From: Acidobacteriota bacterium
GTDB taxonomy: Bacteria; Acidobacteriota; Vicinamibacteria; Vicinamibacterales; UBA8438
DNA: 17,010 nucleotides
Direction of reading: 5' to 3'
Assembly (NCBI GenBank): GCA_012963185.1
Contig: DTWD01000621.1
Location: 1 to 17,010 of the forward strand
The translations under genes and the position numbers were made by a program. Numbering within the stretch: position 1 is the stretch's first letter; the number at the start of each line of letters is the position of its first letter. Shown here one piece after another: positions 6,634 to 15,189 of this stretch. The notes beneath the pieces are model-generated. The model was not told the origin of the DNA, made no database searches, and was given only the letters and a program-made list of their open reading frames with translations.

Positions 6634-7758
6634 ATGACTTCTCAATCTAGGCAGTCCCCATCCGACACGAAAGATCTCTCTTTCAGAGGTCAATGCGTCG
6701 CTTTTACTGGAAAATTGTCATCAGTTGGACGACGGGAAGCGAATGCTCTTGTCGACCGACTCGGAGGGATTTTCCAGCAGGAAGTGAATGCTCGGACAAC
6801 GATGCTCGTAGTTGGTGATGACTCAATTGATGAGAAAAGTAGCAAGCTTCGTAAAGCTGAAGAATTGAATCAACGGTCTCCTGGGTTAATTTCAATTGTT
6901 CCTGAACAAGAATTTTGTCGGCTCGCAGGGTTAAGGTCTAGTGAGTCTCTGAAACGGTTTTATCATGGTCTTCGGCAGATTCGTGACTTATATCCTCTGA
7001 TTAGAGATGAGCATCTTCGTTACCTGAGGAAGTGGGATTTAATTAGACCTGTAATTCAAACAAACGCTGAGTCGTACTATAGCTTTGGAGATGTGACTAT
7101 CGTTAAGCACGTTCATGATGAACTTAGTCAAGGCGTGTCTTTTAGAGGAGCAGTACGCGCGGTGTTGTCTGGTCAGGATGGACAACTTTCGCTTGATTTT
7201 AATGCAGTCCGGAGTGAGTCTAGACCGGCGAAAGTTTTTCTACTTAAAGAACTCGATCGGGAATCCAATGAAAAATTAGTTAGAGATCAAGAGACACCAT
7301 CAAAGCTTGCCACTCGTTTTTTCCATGAGGGTTCAGACCTGGATGAAGGGCCGGAAGCTGATCCTGAAAGAGCGGCTGTTGCGTATCGAAAAGCTCTGCT
7401 TCTCGATCCATCATTAGTGCCTGCTTTGGTGAATCTTGCCAATATTCATTACGCGCAAAACCAATTAGTTGAAGCGCAGGCATTGTATGAGCGAGCCATT
7501 ACACTTGAGGTCGACTGTTTTGAGGCGTCCTTCAACTTGGGAAATATTCACCATGACGTTGGTCGTTATAGGAACGCGGTTCAATATTATCGTGAAGCGT
7601 TACGCCTTCAGAGTACCTACGCAGATGCTCACTTCTATTTGGCGGTAACGCTAGAGAAAATGGGTCTGTCTTCCGCTGCGAAACCGCACTGGCAAAGTTA
7701 TCAGGAACTTGAACCCGAAGGTGAATGGGTAGACTTGGCGCGCGAGTTTAGCGAGTAA
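6634..7758 (+). CDS. BRCT + MerR-like HTH + TPR fusion protein
   Basis: A 374-residue soluble protein with three recognisable parts. Residues about 15-97 form a BRCT domain of the bacterial NAD-ligase type (FRGQCVAFTGKLSS, then LVDRLGGIF and TTMLVVGDD). Residues about 108-180 resemble a MerR-family DNA-binding region: LRYLRKWDLIRP at 128-139, SYYSFGDV at 147-154, and a helix ending GVSFRGAVRAVL at 167-178. From about 226 to 363 are four TPR-like repeats, for example AAVAYRKALLLDPS at 247-260 and AVQYYREALRLQ at 315-326. There is no signal peptide. BRCT domains bind phosphoproteins or DNA ends, MerR domains bind promoters, TPRs bind proteins, so a DNA-associated scaffold or regulator is a reasonable inference. 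Its target is unknown. Confidence 0.85.
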   Translation: MTSQSRQSPSDTKDLSFRGQCVAFTGKLSSVGRREANALVDRLGGIFQQEVNARTTMLVVGDDSIDEKSSKLRKAEELNQRSPGLISIVPEQEFCRLAGLRSSESLKRFYHGLRQIRDLYPLIRDEHLRYLRKWDLIRPVIQTNAESYYSFGDVTIVKHVHDELSQGVSFRGAVRAVLSGQDGQLSLDFNAVRSESRPAKVFLLKELDRESNEKLVRDQETPSKLATRFFHEGSDLDEGPEADPERAAVAYRKALLLDPSLVPALVNLANIHYAQNQLVEAQALYERAITLEVDCFEASFNLGNIHHDVGRYRNAVQYYREALRLQSTYADAHFYLAVTLEKMGLSSAAKPHWQSYQELEPEGEWVDLAREFSE

Positions 7759-7772
7759 TTAGGCGCTAATTA
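7756..7772 (+). repeat. Hairpin at the end of the BRCT/TPR gene
   Basis: TAATTAG (7756-7762), loop GCG, CTAATTA (7766-7772) form a perfect 7-bp stem that begins with the stop codon itself. It is A/T-rich with no U-run after it, so it is at best a weak terminator or a 3'-end stabilising structure. Confidence 0.35.
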
Positions 7773-7839
7773 ATAATTGATGACTTTTGGGGAGCATCAA
7801 CTTGTGAGATCAAATTCGTGCGAATAGCGGAAAATATCT

Positions 7840-10371
7840 TTAAAGTTCTTTAACCGCATCTTCTATCCGTCGTGCAATCTCTTCATAATCGGAGCCACTA
7901 AACCACATCGCAGAACCAAATGTGACGCGCGCGCGCCCAACTCGAGGCAATCGTCGTCCTTCTGGCCATATGTTGTTGATGCCTTCGATCCGAACCGGGA
8001 TTACCGGTACTTCTAGTTGTGACGCGAGCATTCCAACGCCTGGACGAAACTGGTTGATAACTTTTGTTTTTGATCTGCGTCCTTCCGGGAAAATTAAAAC
8101 TGATGAACCGTTGGTAAGTAGCGTGCCAAGGTAGCGCATGGCTTCACGTGTCCCTGTTTCCCGCTGGGGCAACGGGACAATATTGAAACAAAGCGCGGTG
8201 AGGTAGTAAGACAGACTGCTCCTTTTTCTTTTCCACCACGAGAAGCGAAGAGGATGAAAATGTGCCGAAAACCACTCAAGCGCGGCTGCTGTCGCGACTG
8301 AGCGTCGGCGGTTATGGGGAAGTGCGGTCAGAATCACGGGTGCATCCAAGTGGCTTTGATGGTTAGCCGCGAAGAGAACCGGACCGTTTGCAACCTCAAC
8401 ATTGTCAGCGCCATCAACTGTGACCCAAGCAAAGAGTCGTGTTAATGGGAGAAGGAATGCGGACAGCGCCATACCGCGAAGGGATCGGGCCAGAGGTGAC
8501 TGGTTCCATATGGGAAAAGCGATCGGGTCGGCAGTAGTTAGGCTGTGTGTTAGTTTTTGTGTGGTTCGCTCTATTTGTGGATTCTTTAGTGCGGTTTTGA
8601 GGGTCCCGATTGTGGTCAGTCCATCAAACAGGGTTTCGTCAACGGACTGTTCGGATACTCGCTCAAGCGCCAGCATCAATTCAATACGCTCGATTGAGCT
8701 TAGGCCAATCTCGTCTAGCGTTGTGCTATTACTGAGGTGTCGGTTGTCTGCAAATTTAGCCAATACCGTGTCGATTGGCGTTTCGAAATCTGATGGTTTG
8801 CGTTTGTCGTGCGAAACATTACCTTGAAGCCATTGCTTGAGTGCCTGCCGTTTGAGTTTTTGAGTTCCCTCTGTTCTTGGTAGAGACGTTTCCGGCCAAA
8901 CGGTGTACTTACGTATTCGTTGATGGTTTTCAAGCATAGCGTTAGCGTCACGAATAATTGTGTCAGGATCTGCATTATCTTCCAGAAGAAGTACGGCATG
9001 AACGCGTTCTTCTCCACTGAGGTTTTCAGAAACGATCGCGACGTCTCGGACACCGGGTCGACCATGCACGGCGCGTTCGACGTCTTCAGGAAAGACGTTC
9101 AGTCCTTCCGGAGTCACGATCATTTCTTTCTTACGTCCGCGAACACTCAGACGGCCATCTGGGTCGATTGAGCCAATGTCTCCGGTGTGAAACCATCCAT
9201 CTTCGAATGCTGAAGCTGTTTCTTTTGGAGCATTGTAGTAGCCGCTGGTGACGTTTCCGCCTTTTACAAGGATCTCTCCGTCTTCGGCAATCTTGATTTC
9301 GACGCCTCCGATTGGGCTCCCAACAGAACCTTGGCGTGTTCTAAACGGATGGTTGAGCGTGACAATAGGTGCAGTTTCTGTCAGTCCGTAACCCTGAATC
9401 ACGAGAAAACCAAGTTTTGACCAAAACCGCTCGAGATCTTCGGAAAGCGGGGCCGCCCCAACGACGAATGCCCAGAATTTGTAGCCGAAGAGTTTATGGA
9501 CTTTACGGTACCGCCACCATCTCTTTGCAACATGTTCGTTCGCCACCGCTGGTTCACTGGCTTCAGGTATTTGACTTTCGATGTGTTTACGGAGCACGTC
9601 GAGGATCTTTGGCACGCAGACAAGAACTGAGACTCGTTGTGAGCGTATCTGTCGCACAATGTCAGTCGGGTTAAACCCACGCATGAAGACTGTAATGCTG
9701 TCGAGCATCGGTGGGATAAAGGTGGCCATCGCCTGACCAAACATGTGGCTTAGCGGAAGGAGATTCAAAAACCGCAGCGGAAAAAATGGCCGACCATATT
9801 TCAGATACTTTGTGATCTCCTGTTCCACGGGAACGATGTTCGCCATTACGTTGCTATGTGTAATCTCGACGCCTTTCGGTTCTGAGGTTGCACCGGAGGT
9901 AAATATGATTTCCGCGAGATCTCGAGATGTCAGATCGGCATTGATATCTTCGTGACTTCGTGAGGCGGTGCTTTCCTTGGTAAGAAGAGTCTCTATTGGC
10001 CAGACGTCCAACGAAGTCAGATTGTTCGCGGCCAGTGACTTGTCCGCGATGACAATTCGTGCTGCAACGAGACTTGCCACTCGTTTTAAAAATTCGGGTG
10101 ATGCGCGGAAGTCTATGGGTACACAGATAACACGTGCTAGGAGGCAACCCCAGAAGGCGACAATCCACTCGGCACGATTGTCTCCGCAGATAATGACCTT
10201 GTCTCGGGGGCTTAATCCCGCGGATACGAGCCGGTTCGCTAAGTGACAAGCAGCGCGCCGAACTTCGTCATATGAGTAGCGGTGAGTTCGATAGCCACCG
10301 TCGTAGATAAGGAAAGTCTTGTCGGACCGAATCCGGTCTTTAAAGAAATCAATCAGTGTTTCGCGTGGCAT
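7840..10371 (-). CDS. Acyl-activating enzyme / acyl carrier / PlsC acyltransferase fusion
   Basis: An 843-residue three-module lipid enzyme. Residues 1-510 are an ANL-superfamily AMP-forming ligase: P-loop IIFTSGATSEPKG at 155-167, GYGLTETAP at 327-335, GWFHTGDIG at 392-400, RGRKKEMI at 411-418, and a C-terminal catalytic lysine near 505. Residues about 530-600 look like an acyl carrier domain, with GLSS at 556-559 and Ser559 the likely phosphopantetheine site. Residues about 650-843 are a PlsC/LPLAT domain with NHQSHLD at 670-676 (catalytic H671 and D676) and FPEGRRS at 761-767. It probably activates a free fatty acid, loads it on its own carrier and transfers it to a lysophospholipid or similar acceptor. 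E. coli Aas has the two catalytic domains in the opposite order and lacks an internal carrier. The start is ATG. Confidence 0.9.
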   Translation of the reverse strand: MPRETLIDFFKDRIRSDKTFLIYDGGYRTHRYSYDEVRRAACHLANRLVSAGLSPRDKVIICGDNRAEWIVAFWGCLLARVICVPIDFRASPEFLKRVASLVAARIVIADKSLAANNLTSLDVWPIETLLTKESTASRSHEDINADLTSRDLAEIIFTSGATSEPKGVEITHSNVMANIVPVEQEITKYLKYGRPFFPLRFLNLLPLSHMFGQAMATFIPPMLDSITVFMRGFNPTDIVRQIRSQRVSVLVCVPKILDVLRKHIESQIPEASEPAVANEHVAKRWWRYRKVHKLFGYKFWAFVVGAAPLSEDLERFWSKLGFLVIQGYGLTETAPIVTLNHPFRTRQGSVGSPIGGVEIKIAEDGEILVKGGNVTSGYYNAPKETASAFEDGWFHTGDIGSIDPDGRLSVRGRKKEMIVTPEGLNVFPEDVERAVHGRPGVRDVAIVSENLSGEERVHAVLLLEDNADPDTIIRDANAMLENHQRIRKYTVWPETSLPRTEGTQKLKRQALKQWLQGNVSHDKRKPSDFETPIDTVLAKFADNRHLSNSTTLDEIGLSSIERIELMLALERVSEQSVDETLFDGLTTIGTLKTALKNPQIERTTQKLTHSLTTADPIAFPIWNQSPLARSLRGMALSAFLLPLTRLFAWVTVDGADNVEVANGPVLFAANHQSHLDAPVILTALPHNRRRSVATAAALEWFSAHFHPLRFSWWKRKRSSLSYYLTALCFNIVPLPQRETGTREAMRYLGTLLTNGSSVLIFPEGRRSKTKVINQFRPGVGMLASQLEVPVIPVRIEGINNIWPEGRRLPRVGRARVTFGSAMWFSGSDYEEIARRIEDAVKEL

Positions 10372-10423
10372 GGAAGCAATATCATTGCAAACTTCAACTA
10401 CATAGAAGTAGATGCAGTGTGCT

Positions 10424-11083
10424 CTATCTGAATGAGGCTCCGACGTTTAATGTCATTTGCGTCATTCGAGGAGAACCAGGGGTGTCGCCAACCTGCTCGA
10501 TCGGACTAATTGCGTACAGTCGAAGATCGATCGAAAAGGCAACGCGATCGTTGATAAACCAGCGAACACCGCCACCGTAGTTGAGAGTTCCAGACGTTTT
10601 CTGTTCAGGCGATTCCGTATTCAATGGAAAGAGTGAGAGGCGAGACGGCATGATGCCGCCGCTGAGGTAGCTCCAGCCGTCACGACCACCAAAGTTAAAC
10701 GAGAGTTGCGGTGCTACGGCTGTGAATCGTTTTCTCAATGTTGGGCCATCTGGATTTGGTGACCGTTCGCCAGGTCTTTGGTCAGCCAGAGACGAATGAA
10801 AACTTGCACCGATGCCGAAAGTAATGATGTGCCATCGAAATGGATAGACGTGAGCACCAACCTGATATCCTGCTCCAGCACCAGGTGTATCTGGTGGGTT
10901 AAGCTCCCTGTTTTCAGCAAGTTCAACGTTTCGGCTAAATGGGACGAAAGATCCTTGGAGATCGATAACGTACAGTCCGATAGGTTCTTGCGGTGGTTGG
11001 GCGGTTGTAGGTGCCACGAACCCAAAGGTCAAAAACATGACAGCGAAGCATCGTACAGGTGATTGATTTGAAAGGCAGAGCAT
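10424..11083 (-). CDS. Outer-membrane beta-barrel-like protein (219 aa)
   Basis: An exported protein with a signal peptide: hydrophobic residues about 12-25 and a likely cleavage after APTTA near residue 29. The mature part alternates polar and aromatic/hydrophobic residues with many glycines (YQVGAHVYPFRWHIITFGIG, LSFNFGGRDGWSYLSGG, LNYGGGVRWF) and ends in LNVGASFR, the pattern of a small outer-membrane beta barrel of roughly eight strands. A C-terminal Arg follows the expected terminal Phe. The ATG at 11083 is chosen because it precedes the signal peptide directly; the open frame extends upstream into the dehydratase gene but that extension lacks a signal. Ligand and function unknown. It is divergent from the dehydratase gene, with 40 bases between starts. 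Confidence 0.75.
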   Translation of the reverse strand: MLCLSNQSPVRCFAVMFLTFGFVAPTTAQPPQEPIGLYVIDLQGSFVPFSRNVELAENRELNPPDTPGAGAGYQVGAHVYPFRWHIITFGIGASFHSSLADQRPGERSPNPDGPTLRKRFTAVAPQLSFNFGGRDGWSYLSGGIMPSRLSLFPLNTESPEQKTSGTLNYGGGVRWFINDRVAFSIDLRLYAISPIEQVGDTPGSPRMTQMTLNVGASFR

Positions 11084-11123
11084 TGGGTCCAGTATACGGT
11101 GTCGCTTATTTTTGGTTTTGGGA

Positions 11124-12107
11124 ATGACAAACACAGTTCGCCTTAAGGCAATTCGGGCTGCAGCGGAACGTATACAAGGGATTGTGCACCGCACGCCATT
11201 AATTGATGTGTCTGAAAAAGCCCAGTGCCCACTGATGCTCAAGTGTGAGAATCTTCAGGTCGCAGGTGCGTTCAAAATTCGCGGGGCGTACAACACAATC
11301 GTGCAGTTAACACACGAATGTCCTGGACGTGGGGTTATTACGTATTCGTCTGGTAATCACGCGCAGGCAGTGGCTTATGCGGCGCGACAGCTCCAAATTC
11401 CAGCAGTTGTAGTAATGCCGGAAACGGCACCCCGTATAAAAGTTAATGGAGCACGTTCTTACGGTGCGGAAGTACTTTTTGAAGGGGTTACGTCAATTGC
11501 ACGAAGAGAGCGAGCGGAAGCGGAAGCGCAGGCTCGTGGTCTCATGATAATTCCACCATTTGACCATCCAGAGATCATTGCTGGTCAGGGCACGGTTGGA
11601 GTGGAGATATTAGAGGACTGTGACCAAGTATCAACGGTCTACGTGCCTATTGGAGGTGGTGGCCTCATTGCGGGGGTTGGTGCGGCGGTAAAGCAAATGC
11701 AACCCGGCGTTCGCGTAGTCGGCGTCGAGCCGGAAGGAGGAGCCGCAATGTGTGCTTCGATCACTACTGGTAAGCCCGTGACGTTGGAGCGAGTGCAAAG
11801 CGTGGCGGACGGTCTTCTTCCGGTTCGCCCTGGTGACTTGACCTTTGCTCACGTTACTGAGTTTGTCGATGACGTCATTACCGTGAAAGATGAAGAAATC
11901 ATACAGGCAGTAAAGTGGCTAATGATTACTGCGAAGCTAGTGGTTGAACCGAGTGGTGCAGCTACGGCGGCTGCGGTTCTCTTCGCTTCGGGTGGAGCGC
12001 GATTAGCTCATCAAGGCATGACCGTGGCTGTTTTGAGTGGTGGCAATATCACGCACGAATTACTCGTCAGTTTGTTTGCCGAGACGGATAGATCGAGTTG
12101 CGAGTAG
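11124..12107 (+). CDS. PLP-dependent threonine/serine dehydratase (no ACT domain)
   Basis: A 327-residue fold-type II PLP enzyme. The PLP lysine is Lys51 in AFKIRGAYN (49-57); the substrate loop SSGNHAQA is at 75-82; the phosphate-binding glycine loop GGGGL is at 177-181. It should deaminate L-threonine or L-serine to a 2-oxo acid plus ammonia. Length is close to catabolic TdcB-type dehydratases and serine racemases, and there is no C-terminal ACT regulatory domain as in biosynthetic IlvA, so allosteric isoleucine inhibition is unlikely. Serine racemase activity is a possible alternative. The ATG at 11124 is preferred over an upstream TTG at 11112. Its last 48 bases overlap the end of the convergent cca gene. 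Confidence 0.9.
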   Translation: MTNTVRLKAIRAAAERIQGIVHRTPLIDVSEKAQCPLMLKCENLQVAGAFKIRGAYNTIVQLTHECPGRGVITYSSGNHAQAVAYAARQLQIPAVVVMPETAPRIKVNGARSYGAEVLFEGVTSIARRERAEAEAQARGLMIIPPFDHPEIIAGQGTVGVEILEDCDQVSTVYVPIGGGGLIAGVGAAVKQMQPGVRVVGVEPEGGAAMCASITTGKPVTLERVQSVADGLLPVRPGDLTFAHVTEFVDDVITVKDEEIIQAVKWLMITAKLVVEPSGAATAAAVLFASGGARLAHQGMTVAVLSGGNITHELLVSLFAETDRSSCE

Positions 12108-13454
12108 CAGTTTCGCAGCAGTGGTCGCTTCGTCGACAGAAGTTATTTCGCCATCAAGTTGACGCTCATAAATTTCTTGCAATACCTTGCCAAAGTGCGG
12201 ACCTGGGGCGAGACCGAGGCCAACCAAATGTCTGCCCATCAGAATTGGATCTGGGGGGGCGTTTTGAACCCCTAGCGCTTCTGCCCGGGATCGAAACCAT
12301 GCCATTGCCGAACAATCGAACGTTCCGTCTCGCCCGTGGCAATCTGCGGTGGCAACTCGGGTCAGGAGATCGAGATCAACCTTGCGCGCGAGTCGACGAA
12401 AGGCTCCATCACCTACGCCATCGCGAGCGGTATGCCACATGCCCGGCTTAAGATGGTGTGCAACAAGACCTAGTACCTGGGTCCGCACGTCATAGCCGTT
12501 GAGTTTATATATCTGCAGGCGGTCTAAGAACATAGTCGCTGGCTTGACGCCCATTGCCTCATGGTTGAGCGACCGGATCCGTCCGTCAATTCTTGCGGTT
12601 GTCGACGGTTTGCCGAAGTCGTGGCAGGCCGCTCCCAGCATCAGCGCGACTTGTTTAGGGTGAGGCAAATCGTGAATTTGCTTGCGAGCCTGATCGACGA
12701 CAAGAAGGTTGTGCGTCCAGACATCACCTTCGGGATGCCACTCTGGTTCCTGAGGACAGTCTATGAGTGTGCGTAATTCTGGAAAGAGTTGGTCTACCAC
12801 TCCAATGGTTCGTGCGAGAGTTAATCCCAGCGATGGTTGTTCGGCTTGCAATAAGAGTTTTTCAAACTCACCCCAAATTCTTTCCGCTGGTAGATCGTCA
12901 AGAGGAATCTGTCGGCAGACATCGGTTGTCTTAGCATCGAGATCGAATTTGAGACGTGCCGACAGCTGAAGGGCGCGTAACACGCGAAGACTGTCATCTC
13001 CAAAAGTTGAGGGATCGACCATACGTAGACGGCGTTCATCGAGGTCACGTTGTCCATTGTGTGGGTCATAGTAAGTGTCGGTAAGCGGGTCCCAAGCGAT
13101 AGCGTTGATGGTGAAGTCTCGACGGCGTGAGGCGATGGCAATGGAAAGACCGGGATCACCCGTGACACTGAACCCACGATGGCCTCGGCCTATTTTGGAT
13201 TCGGTCCGAGGAAGTGCGATGTCTAGTGGACCGAGTTTGTAGACGGTGAAGCTACTACCAACGGTGTTGACGGGTCCGAGAGTTTCGAGAATTTCGTGCA
13301 GTCTGTCAGCGGGTAGTCCATAGACTTCCAAGTCGATGTCTTTTGAAGGTGTATCGAGCAAGCGGTCGCGTACCCAACCGCCAACGATGAGCGCTTGTCC
13401 TCCTGCTGATGCCACAGCACGCGTGACCGTTAACGCAAGATCCCACTCAGACAT
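12060..13454 (-). CDS. cca: CCA tRNA nucleotidyltransferase with HD domain
   Basis: A 464-residue enzyme that adds or repairs the 3' CCA end of tRNAs. The class II nucleotidyltransferase head has VGGWVRD at 24-30 and the metal-binding pair in KDIDLEVYG (Asp39 and Asp41), followed by RRRDFTINAIAWD at about 110-122 and RMVDP at about 144-148. The C-terminal half has an HD phosphohydrolase motif (HNLL at 248-251 and CHDFGKP at 277-283), as in E. coli Cca, which has phosphatase and phosphodiesterase activities. The ATG at 13454 overlaps the end of the SUMF1 gene by 8 bases, so translation is probably coupled; a GTG one codon earlier is an alternative. Confidence 0.93.
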   Translation of the reverse strand: MSEWDLALTVTRAVASAGGQALIVGGWVRDRLLDTPSKDIDLEVYGLPADRLHEILETLGPVNTVGSSFTVYKLGPLDIALPRTESKIGRGHRGFSVTGDPGLSIAIASRRRDFTINAIAWDPLTDTYYDPHNGQRDLDERRLRMVDPSTFGDDSLRVLRALQLSARLKFDLDAKTTDVCRQIPLDDLPAERIWGEFEKLLLQAEQPSLGLTLARTIGVVDQLFPELRTLIDCPQEPEWHPEGDVWTHNLLVVDQARKQIHDLPHPKQVALMLGAACHDFGKPSTTARIDGRIRSLNHEAMGVKPATMFLDRLQIYKLNGYDVRTQVLGLVAHHLKPGMWHTARDGVGDGAFRRLARKVDLDLLTRVATADCHGRDGTFDCSAMAWFRSRAEALGVQNAPPDPILMGRHLVGLGLAPGPHFGKVLQEIYERQLDGEITSVDEATTAAKLLLATRSIRLGKQTDE

Positions 13455-14133
13455 CACGTGCTAATCGGAAGCCATAGTCTGTGTACTGGTATGTGGGAGC
13501 TAGTTTGCTTCGCGCCGATACGCGACTAATGGTGCGGGCATGTCGCCAAGAGCCTCCTCGTGATGCTCGACGATGCCCGGCAGGTGGACCGACTGGTTTG
13601 CGGACTGGTGACTCTGCATAGAAAGTACGGGAGTGCCAATCTGCGCACCACTCATGTATGTTGGCGGCTATTCCGCGGATGCCGAAATCGTTTGCTGGCC
13701 CAAGTGTGACTGGCCATGGTCCATCAAGAGGACCATCGCCACCGTTTGGTATCCAGCTCGGGATCGACTTACCCCATGGATAATCTTCTCCATTCCGGTG
13801 ACCGCGTGCCGCTCGCTCCCATTCGGCTTCAGTTGGGAGGCGGACGGGGGGGGTCGAGAAGCAGGATGAGTGCCACAGGCAAAACAAATACGCGTCATTC
13901 CAACTGACACCGACGGCGGGTTTGTCTGGACCGCTAAATAATGGATTTTCCCACTCACGGGGGGTAGGGGTTTGCGTGGCCGCAAGATAAGGACGGTATT
14001 CAGCCCGCGTGACTGGATCGATTGCCAATTCGAATGTACCGACCCACACGCGGTGTTCTGGTTGTTCGTCAGGTTGGCCGGATTCAGAGCCCATATCGAA
14101 CCATCCTGATGGAATCTGCACGAATTCACTCAT
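13447..14133 (-). CDS. SUMF1/FGE-sulfatase-domain protein lacking the catalytic cysteines
   Basis: A 228-residue single-domain protein. Family landmarks: FVQIPSGWFDMGSE at 4-17, KPAVGVSWNDAYLFC at 71-85, VRLPTEAEWERAAR at 97-110, ANIHEWCADW at 157-166, SRGGSW at 191-196 and YGFRLARD at 220-227. True formylglycine-generating enzymes carry an active-site cysteine pair in the segment after RGGSW; here that segment (197-215) has none, so sulfatase activation is unlikely. It more likely belongs to the large group of SUMF1-fold proteins of other function. There is no signal peptide. An AAGAAGAG stretch just upstream of the ATG may be the ribosome-binding site. It is upstream of cca with an 8-base overlap, so both are probably one transcript. 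Confidence 0.85.
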   Translation of the reverse strand: MSEFVQIPSGWFDMGSESGQPDEQPEHRVWVGTFELAIDPVTRAEYRPYLAATQTPTPREWENPLFSGPDKPAVGVSWNDAYLFCLWHSSCFSTPPVRLPTEAEWERAARGHRNGEDYPWGKSIPSWIPNGGDGPLDGPWPVTLGPANDFGIRGIAANIHEWCADWHSRTFYAESPVRKPVGPPAGHRRASRGGSWRHARTISRVSARSKLAPTYQYTDYGFRLARDV

Positions 14134-14214
14134 TTGCTCTTCTTGATGATACGTGGTTCGCGTCGACCAATCGGTATAAACCGCTGATATGATCCATCGT
14201 TGGGTGGATTTGTG

Positions 14215-15189
14215 GTGAGGTCACAGACAACTCGTTTGGGACGTCGAGCGCGCGCAGCCATTGTGGTTGCTGCGGTTGCGTGCCACGGGTGTTCCCTGTC
14301 GTCAATGGCAGTCAACGCAGTACTACCCACGCTGGTCAATCCTGCGGTTTATCTTTCAGAAGAAGACCCCGAACTAGCCCGAGCGGCATTGCCTTTTTTG
14401 TTAAAGACCATTGAATCAATCATTGAAGCGGACCCGGAGCATAGGGATGCTCTGGCGTTTGCAAACTCTGGGTTTGTGCTTTATGCGAGCGCCTTTCTCC
14501 AACATGACGCGGTACTTGCTGAGTGGGAGGACTACGAATTAGCACGTGATTTAAACAATCGAGCGCTCCGTATGTATCTCCGCGCAAGAGATTTTGGGAG
14601 CCGTGCTGTTGAGCTGAAGCACCCGGGCATGAGCGCGCGCTTGGTGACAGAACCTTCCACTGCAGTCACAGCGTTTGAGATTGATGATGTCGAAGCTTTG
14701 TACTATCTTGGCGGTGCATGGATGCTCGGGATTTCATTAGGACTTGACCAACCCGCGCTTGTAGCGGATCTACCTAGCGCTCGGGCACTTCTGGACCGGG
14801 CCATCGAACTTGACGAAGATTACAATCGGGGTTCACTGCACACTGCATTCATTACTCTTGAGTCTGTGGGTGATGCACTAGGAGGCTCGTACGTCAAAGC
14901 GCGTGAACATTTTGAACGTGCTGTGGAGTTGTCAGAGGGATTGGATGCCGGGCCCTATGTGGCAATGGCCCTTGGTGTATCTGTTGCCGAAGAAAATCGG
15001 CAGGAGTTTATTGAGTTACTCGAGGCAGCTGTTGCGATTGATATTGAAGAAGAACCAAGTAATAGGTTGTTGAACACGCTGTCACAACAGCAGGCACGCA
15101 TGTTGTTGAGCCATGTTGATGACCTGTTTTTTGCACCGCTCGATGAATTCGATCAAGATGAGTCTGGAGTAGACGAGGAGATCCAATGA
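14215..15189 (+). CDS. tatT: TatT-type TRAP transporter T component (TPR lipoprotein)
   Basis: A 324-residue periplasmic lipoprotein of TPR-associated TRAP transporters (TPATs), first described as Tp0956 of Treponema pallidum. The N-terminus is basic (RLGRRAR), then hydrophobic, with Cys23 and Cys26 in AVACHGCS; Cys26 is the likelier lipidated residue. After it come features I recall for the family: DPELARAALPFLLKTIES at 51-68, RAREFG-like RARDFGSRAVELKHPG about 123-138, DVEALYYLGGAW about 157-168, DLPSARALLDRAIELDED about 184-201 and KAREHFERAVELSEG about 225-239, which are helical TPR-like repeats. The start is uncertain: GTG at 14215 has GGTGGA six bases upstream; GTG 14212 and TTG 14200 are also in frame. 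It overlaps the binding-protein gene by ATGA. Confidence 0.88.
   Translation: MRSQTTRLGRRARAAIVVAAVACHGCSLSSMAVNAVLPTLVNPAVYLSEEDPELARAALPFLLKTIESIIEADPEHRDALAFANSGFVLYASAFLQHDAVLAEWEDYELARDLNNRALRMYLRARDFGSRAVELKHPGMSARLVTEPSTAVTAFEIDDVEALYYLGGAWMLGISLGLDQPALVADLPSARALLDRAIELDEDYNRGSLHTAFITLESVGDALGGSYVKAREHFERAVELSEGLDAGPYVAMALGVSVAEENRQEFIELLEAAVAIDIEEEPSNRLLNTLSQQQARMLLSHVDDLFFAPLDEFDQDESGVDEEIQ
15175..15180 (+). promoter_or_regulatory. Strong ribosome-binding site for tatP inside tatT
   Basis: GAGGAG lies five bases before the ATG at 15186, and the ATG overlaps the tatT TGA as ATGA. This is the best Shine-Dalgarno match in the window and supports both the start and translational coupling. 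Confidence 0.8.

Noticed and set aside
11084..11242. N-terminal extension of the outer-membrane protein frame
   Set aside because: It overlaps the dehydratase coding sequence and puts 53 non-signal residues before a good signal peptide; the ATG at 11083 is better.
14130..14339. 69-codon minus-strand frame whose stop overlaps the SUMF1 start by ATGA
   Set aside because: Mostly antisense to the tatT signal peptide region, basic and unrecognised; the overlap is probably accidental.
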